Of a stretch of 64,000 bases of DNA, positions 58,050-64,000 are shown piece after piece. The translations under genes were made by a program, and so were the position numbers. The stretch lies in NCBI GenBank assembly GCA_036172665.1, contig CM069870.1, forward strand, positions 66,898,212 to 66,962,211. The letters run 5' to 3'. A model generated the notes under the pieces. It was not told the origin of the DNA. It saw only the letters and a list, made by a program, of their open reading frames with translations, and ran no database searches. Every line of letters starts with the position of its first letter. Position 1 is the first letter of the stretch. The stretch comes from Prosopocoilus inquinatus. Lineage: Eukaryota > Arthropoda > Insecta > Coleoptera > Lucanidae.

Positions 58050-60710
58050 ATGGAATTCTTCTTCTTCGCCGTGTTCTTGCTGGTAACAGGTAAGTACGTA
58101 CCTACTCACTTATTAATATTTTTTGAGAAACCCCCTGGCTCGTTCGTTTGAAATTTGTTAACGTCGTGCGCCTGGTGACTCATGTTTTGCTTCACTATTT
58201 TTAAGTCGCTTTATTAATTCTTCCTTCTTAGAGAGAAACGATTATTTTTTATAGACGTTGGCGTACGGATGATTCGAGTTAAATCAAAAGACTTAATCTG
58301 CTTTCTATTTTTGGAAATGCTTTCTAATATTTGTTTTTGGGGTGGTGGAAAGATGCTTTCTAATATTATTATTATTATTTGTTTTTGGGGCGAAGAAAGG
58401 GGATGGCAAAAACTCAGGTTTACATTTAATTATTATACAAACAAATGTTCTTGTTAAATTGGATTAATTAAAAGATAAAATAAAACTAACTCTTGAACTT
58501 CTAAGGGCTTTTTGGACCACGTACGTAGTTAAAATTTGCTACAAGTTGAGCAAACATTTTCACTTGATACCTTCTATCTTAGTCTTTAAAACAAATTTTA
58601 TACCCCCCAAAAATTATGTCCGCGTTGACACGGTCCTTTTTCATTGCTATTTTGAATACTCTTATTATTTTAGGTATGGTACAGTGCCAAGACGATATAA
58701 TAATGAACAATTTGAACGCGCCTACCAAAGTCGAACTGCCAAAAAAGAACGAGGACATCGAAAAGGCAATCAAAGAAAAATGCATCAAAGCCAAAGGAGA
58801 GGAGGCCTTCAAGGATCTTGAGGTGATTAATAAATTCTCCGTTGCCCAGAAACTTACAAACAATGTTATCCGCAGGAAAGCAAAGAGAAATTCAAGATAT
58901 GCCTGAAATCCATCGTCGACCTTGAGACCCTCCAAGAAGACATCGATCAGCTACAGGGCGACCTCGAACTAATTTTGTCCTCTCCGCAGTTGTACAACTC
59001 CTCCGCACTCTACTGCAGGCATGCACCTGAAATCCTCGATTGTTTAGAACAGTTCACAGAGAAATGGGAGGTGTGTTTGTTCGAGGAAGAAAAAGAGAGC
59101 TTCACGTTGATTGCAAACCTAACAGAAACACTCGTGGATTTCCTTTGCGATGAAGAAGGCGAACGCATACAATGTAAATAACACCCCTCACACACAACAC
59201 TCATTCATTTCTTTTTTTTTTAACAGCATTTATTGATGACGGGGGGATTAAGTGTCTCCTGGATAGGAAGGAACGACTACAGGACTGTTTCAATAAATCT
59301 GTCAAAAACATGTGGCTTTCCGACGTCTCAATCGATGACATACATCTGCTAAGCGAAGATGAGGATTGCAAGTAACTAAGCAAGTGAGGACCTTCCTCCT
59401 AAAACGGATTAATTTTTTTGCATTGCAGGAAATTCGAGAATTTTCAAAACTGCATCGTCAAACAGTTTGACACGTGCAAGGAGAACAGCTCGTTTAACTT
59501 CGTCGAGGATTTGTTTAATGAAATCCGGGTGTCCTTGCCCTGCGAGAAGAATTCACAAGAAACTCTGTCGCCTACAGAAAATGCAACCGGTATAAAAAAA
59601 AAACACTCGATTGCTTTAATTTTGATTATGATGGCTTTTTTTTTGGCAGAATTAAACGAAGTATCGACGGAGAGACTTCTCATAAGAAGACAACAGCGAG
59701 ACAAGCAAAGCAAACCCCTAGAAAAATGCAACAAAAACGTGCTCAACATCCACGTGGGGCAAGAATTAGTTTCCGTAAGCCTTGCCCCCCTTACTGAGCT
59801 TGCATTTGATTTATTAATTTTTAATGTGACTTTCAGGATTCCTACCAGTACTTCTTGCACACCCTAATTGAAGACATCCCCTTCGCAAACTGCACGGATA
59901 GAATAAAACACCTGGAGGCCGTCTCCAAAGACCTAATCATGAATTTTTACCTCTGCATACCTGAGTATCAGTATCTGCCTAAGCTTGCTGAAAGATCGAT
60001 CACGTCCATGTTCAATTACATTAATAAAGATGGCGGAAAAGAGTTTTGTGGTACGTCCCCTCACGATGTCTTAAAAAAAATCTATGTGTGCTTCCCTTAG
60101 AATTTCAGGCTAGCTTCGCTATCATGTGCTTCCTTCATAAGGAAGGGATGGAATACAGCAGGTGTCTGGATGAAACCAAAGATTACCCCGTGAGGGATGG
60201 GGAGGTGATTTATGAGAGATCGATGCTGTGCGGGTAAGAGCCTTTTTCTTTTGACTTTCCCGTTTTGTCAGTTATGTTTCCCAATTTATCTAATAGCGTT
60301 TTCGATTGGAGTGCACTATGTGCACTGAGTGTAGCTCCATCTCGTTTTAGCCTCATGGAATAAAACGAGATAAAGATACACTGAGTGCACATAGTGCACC
60401 CCAATCGAAAACGCTATAAATGACTTTCTTGGAAAATTATTTTTTGACAAATTAGGAATGACCTTATAATTTGTTTAAGTGATTAATCACTGAATTAATT
60501 TTTAGAAACGCAAAAATATTTAAAACGTGCACTCAAGACTTCTTGGACAGTGTCTGCGAGGACATCAACATTACCCCGCAGAAAGAATTCCTGCACGGGT
60601 TGCTCGATGAATTTTATTCGCCGTGCTCCGGGAATTTAATTTTCTCCAGGGGCGCCCTGTTGATTCTGCCTTTGATTATCTTTTACGCGCAGAAACTCAT
60701 GGAGATTTAA
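58050..60710 (+). CDS. Gene C: complete two-repeat DUF1397 protein, 489 aa
   Basis: Nine exons: 58050-58089, 58674-58822, 58876-59173, 59227-59371, 59429-59589, 59650-59774, 59837-60050, 60101-60233 and 60506-60710; 1470 nt. Intron phases are 1-0-1-2-1-0-1-2. The signal peptide is MEFFFFAVFLLVTG plus MVQC, with likely cleavage before QDD. Repeat 1 (about residues 40-250) has KEKCIKAKGEEAF, CRHAPEILDCL, CDEEGERI, IKCLLDRKE and SLPC. Repeat 2 (about 266-465) has NCTDRIKHL, FYLCIPEYQYL, MCFLHKEG and SPCSGN. The hydrophobic C-terminus ends FYAQKLMEI, so membrane or GPI anchoring is likely. The function of the family is unknown. Codon-level similarity to gene A plus B1 makes this the model for the whole locus. 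Confidence 0.86.
59590..59649 (+). other. 60-nt intron 5 of gene C, in frame and open
   Basis: Bounded by gtataa and ggcag, exactly 20 codons long and without a stop. Retention would therefore insert 20 residues (IKKKHSIALILIMMAFFLA) between the repeats. The hydrophobic run sits exactly where gene A exon 5 encodes its GPI-type tail, so the intron looks like a relic of that tail. The retained form would be 509 residues. Confidence 0.62.
60294..60416. mobile_element. Palindromic MITE, 123 bp, in the last intron of gene C
   Basis: Ends TAGCGTTTTCGATTGGAGTG and its inverse CCAATCGAAAACGCTA. The core CTCGTTTTA/AAACGAG is shared with 44724-44846, and the length is the same. A short relic (TAGCGCTTTCGATTG) lies near 56,328. 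Confidence 0.82.
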
Positions 60711-62823
60711 GTGTTCGATTGATTAATTTATTTTTTTAAGCTATCTATCTAATATTCCAGTAATTAAGTTAGTCATAAGTTGCACAACCTAATTCCTTTT
60801 GCTGTGTTTTCTCCTTAATTGTAAGTATAAAATGTATATTTGAATAAATTTTTAGAGTTTTTAATACGTACTCACATGATGAATGTTTAGAAATAAAAAC
60901 GTCAATACGTTTACAAAGAAGCATTTTCGTTGACAATAAAAAATCAAGTTTGTTTATACATTCTTTGGTTCAAAGTGCAAAGCATGTTGCATGTCCTGCA
61001 GTAGTTTATAGTTTTCCCATTTTTGTCCTGTGCCTTGTTTTCAAGTTTTAAAGAAACGCTTGGAATGTAATTCATTCTAAAGGAATCCTATGACGACGCA
61101 TGAATAATACATTCTGATTTCTTATTGATTTTTCAAATACATATTTAGCATTTGAGTTTTCTTTCGGATTTTTTATTTTCTATAACCGACCAGGAGTAAA
61201 TAAACAATAAATATTCAGTGAATAGGCAGTAAAGTGTAAGAAAATCAACTTGAAAGTAAAAAAAATGCAAGAAATAAAACGAGTTGTTAAGTGGTTTGGG
61301 TAGAAAAAGTTCCCCGACGTTACAACAGATGGCGCTGGACTTCTCCAGTTCTCCGGAAACGGTTATTACCCCCTCCACGATTTCAAGTGAAGACGAAAGG
61401 GGGAATGAAACGAAAATCAACTGTGGAGAATGCATTTCGATGCTCCTCAACGAATAAAGACACAATTTCTGGCTCTACAGTATTGTCGATTTGGCAGTGA
61501 AAAAAAAATGAATTAAATATTTAAGAGACTGTTATAAATTAAGTTTTATATGACTCAGTTGACTGAGAATTTATTTTGAATCTCTCGCCAATACTTTAAA
61601 GATTTTCAGTCTTGGAGGATTAGAGTTAAATTAATAAATTGTGAATGAATTTAATTGCTATTTTTAGTAATAAATAATGTCAAGACGATGTGCGTTACAA
61701 GGGAAGTATACATTTTTGTGAACCTCTACGGTTATAAAGCTTGTAGCAAGTCAACTCAGATTGCAATGGGGCCTTCAAACATCTCTGTATAGCGCTATTT
61801 CGGCCCTAATTGCGGCTTCATCGGCAGAAGAGTAGTTCGAGAGAGTTTCTCGAACTTATTATTGTTATTGGGTTTGAATTGGTATTGAAGACAACAAAAA
61901 GGTAGCACAAATCAGGCGCCAGGCGTCAAATAAGATTTTTAAACGCCAATTATGTCTAGATCGTAGCCCAAACTCGCAACCCTAGCTATTATTGGATTTA
62001 CCGTTTTAAAATCGAGCGAGTCGTTCGGATTACGATAGAGTTCATCGTAATCCGAACGACACATAATTCGTTATATTTCATAAACGGTATGTATTTTCCA
62101 CATTGTAGGAAAGTAATTCACAAAATTTACATAAACCCTCACTGATTATGCGCAAAAAATGTGAGAAATATGCTCAGTTTATGAAATATAGCGAATTTTA
62201 AGCGGACGCATAGTGTAAGTTTGGTTTATGAATACCGGCCTTAGTGAACTAATTAATTAATTTTTTTAAGCATAGGAAAGTATCTAGTACTCTTGATAAA
62301 TGCCTCTTTTTAAAATTTGTGTGGAGAAGAATGTTTGTTTCCTTCAAGAATTGCAGTGAAAAATTCGAGTCAAGAACCTAGCTGAGATCCGAACCCGGCA
62401 CGCGAAGCTATATTTAGCCGTTCCTGGGGAGACCCGGAGACCACATTATCATTAGGCTGTCGATAAAGTAGCGGCCTGTAAGGAAATTTGTTCAGAAGTG
62501 ATAAAAATAGGACGGCAGATGTCGCTCGCAAAAATTAACGCCCGATATATACCAGGATTGAGGAAATAATTTAATTTGTTCCTTCCTTCATGCCTAAAGA
62601 GACCACAGAAATGACAGTGTAATTTGGGGATTAAGCACCGGATTTGTCACTTTATTAATACACAAACATATAGCGAATATTTGAAATCCGAGTAAAATAC
62701 CTGAAAAATGAAAACGGCAGATATCCTACCTTTCTTTTTACGCAAAATGTACAAAACAAACGATCTTTTGTGTGTCTATTTTCCTTTCAGACGTTAACTT
62801 TTCAATATTTCATTTTCCCGCAG
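60711..62823. other. Intergenic region after gene C
   Basis: The gene C 3' UTR is followed by non-coding DNA. It contains a member of the GATTGCAGTG repeat family (61,740-61,850) and a related one near 62,350. No gene is supported; open stretches at 61145-61500 show no family features. Confidence 0.45.
60843..60848 (+). terminator. Poly(A) signal of gene C
   Basis: AATAAA 133 bases after the stop codon. It is the first consensus signal downstream of the gene. Confidence 0.65.
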
Positions 62824-62986
62824 TCAGTCCGATGTCCGATGACCGGACCAGAAGCGAGTCCGCAGACGCCCGAACGCGAGCGCTCGAAAATGGCCGCCGA
62901 GTGAAACGGACGAGAGTGCGTTTCGTGTTTCGCGGTGTTTCTAAAATAAAAGTGCGCCGGAAAACGGATATTTTCATCAGGACGAG
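62824..62986 (+). promoter_or_regulatory. Probable transcription start and first exon of a downstream gene
   Basis: A TCAGT initiator at 62824-62828 is followed by about 160 bases that are strikingly rich in CpG (CGAACGCGAGCGCTCG and similar). A strong donor GAG/gtaagc follows at 62987. Several ATGs are present: one opens a frame to the exon end (MSDDRTRSESADARTRALEN...), and AAAATGGCCGCCGAGTGA is a four-residue upstream ORF. It is most likely a 5' UTR exon; the coding part would be beyond this window. Confidence 0.5.
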
Positions 62987-64000
62987 GTAAGCACGCGCTC
63001 GAAATTTATTTTTACCACCCCAAGTTGCGCCTTCGATTTACAAAATGTGCGGTTTAAATGCCTCCGAGTCATTGCACTTGTGTGTGTTGTATAGAGATGT
63101 ACAGTCCGCGCAGTAAGTCGTAAACAACAAAAATCACGCTTGTTGTCATTTTTTTTTTTATTTATGACCGTATCCAAGCAACAATTTGTGTTGTTGTCCG
63201 TTTATAAATTGTTACGCGTTAAATGTTAAATGTTTAAATAAATTAAAAAAATAAACTTGAAGTATAGATAATGTAATTCTAGTAATACTAATACCCGCGT
63301 CTATCTACATATAATCAGGTAAAAAAATATGTTTAGAAAGCGTAATTTATTGGTTTACTTCAAGAACACGCGGGAGTATGTAAAGATTGTATGTGCATAG
63401 TGAAATATGCACGTTTTCATGCAAAAGTGAACTGCGCATTCTGTTTCATTCAAGCTGTCACGCCGAAGCATTTTTTTTTCTCATAATGAGAACGATGAAT
63501 CATCTACCTACCCCTCGTATGGGATGCACCCCCTGCTTGTTCAGAGTGAAGGGTATCAATAGCCCCACCGGTCGATAGGACACCTTTTATTTACACGGAC
63601 AATGCGCTTAGTAAGCAAAGACAAGGGGATCTTCGTACATACAAAGGAAAGCATGCTGCTTTCTAACAGACTTTTAGAGGATTAATTAAATTTATCATTT
63701 GAGGATGAATTTTGAAATGCTCTCTCTAGAAACAGATACCCACCACGGGGTTGCGTTCATAAAGTACACAGAGTTTAGAGACTTTAAAACAAAAGTCACA
63801 TTCTGATGTGTAAATAAATGTTTTTACATTATTTTTTGACGTCCCACTGTGACTTTAATTAAAAAATCTCCTTTAGTTCGATTATGAAACCGGCCTTAAA
63901 TATAGTTAACACATCGTTTATTTTCATAAATGTGAGAGTTAAAAGAGTGAAACATATTCATACCGTGCAAACTGTGAAGTTAAAATTACTCTAACTCTTT
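62987..64000. other. Start of the downstream gene's first intron, or intergenic
   Basis: No coding feature. A hairpin element at about 63757-63896 (ends near CATAAAGTACACAGAG and CGATTATGAAACCGGCC, inner AAAGTCACA/TGTGACTTT) is related to the pair at 18334-18569. Confidence 0.45.

Noticed and set aside
59444..59860. 138-codon minus-strand frame overlapping gene C
   Set aside because: A shadow of the plus-strand coding exons, whose cysteine pattern, phases and splice sites are clear.

Overview
The window is nuclear DNA from an insect. It is AT-rich, has phase-consistent spliceosomal introns (some only 50-70 bases), a CpG-rich first exon with an arthropod-type TCAGT initiator, and many small inverted-repeat DNA transposons. 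A beetle is the most likely source, but that is inference. The protein-coding content is dominated by one insect-specific family, the 27 kDa hemolymph glycoprotein family (DUF1397): secreted, cysteine-rich, helical proteins of unknown biochemical function. No RNA gene or CRISPR array was seen.

Region by region. 1-1233 is flank and probable promoter. A signal-peptide exon at 1234-1270 is followed by a 20 kb first intron (1271-21533). That intron holds a decayed 1.7 kb mariner-superfamily element (12398-14142), several miniature transposons and long purine- or pyrimidine-rich stretches. Exons 2-5 of gene A lie at 21534-26202. Reading through exon 5 gives a 285-residue, one-repeat protein with a GPI-type tail. 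Exon 5 also contains a phase-1 donor at 26113/26114 that fits the acceptor of a four-exon block at 37593-38589 (B1). Splicing there gives a 491-residue, two-repeat protein. Downstream, without any further copy of exons 1-3, come partial copies of the same modules: exon 4-5 pairs at 40812-41368, 41474-41921 and 48984-49555, and exon 6-9 blocks at 44519-45656 (B2) and 53829-54823 (B3). A complete, compact two-repeat paralogue (gene C, nine exons, 489 residues) occupies 58050-60710. The right end has a probable first exon of another gene (62824-62986).

How it fits together. Gene C supplies the template. Its nine exons and intron phases (1-0-1-2 then 1-0-1-2) match gene A exons 1-5 plus the B1 block one for one, which also shows that the two-repeat form arose by internal duplication of a four-exon unit. 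Exon 4+5 is a symmetric phase 1-1 module, so its copies could be swapped or added without a frame change. The locus can therefore be read as one constant 5' region followed by an array of alternative 3' cassettes that choose between a short anchored and a long two-repeat product. The sober alternative is that the extra cassettes are remnants of partial tandem duplication. The sequence shows open frames, conserved exon lengths and splice sites; whether the cassettes are used needs transcript data.

The remaining sequence is repeats: hairpin MITEs, a 1.3 kb foldback element, a truncated LINE end, tandem duplications and recent segmental duplications around the cassettes.
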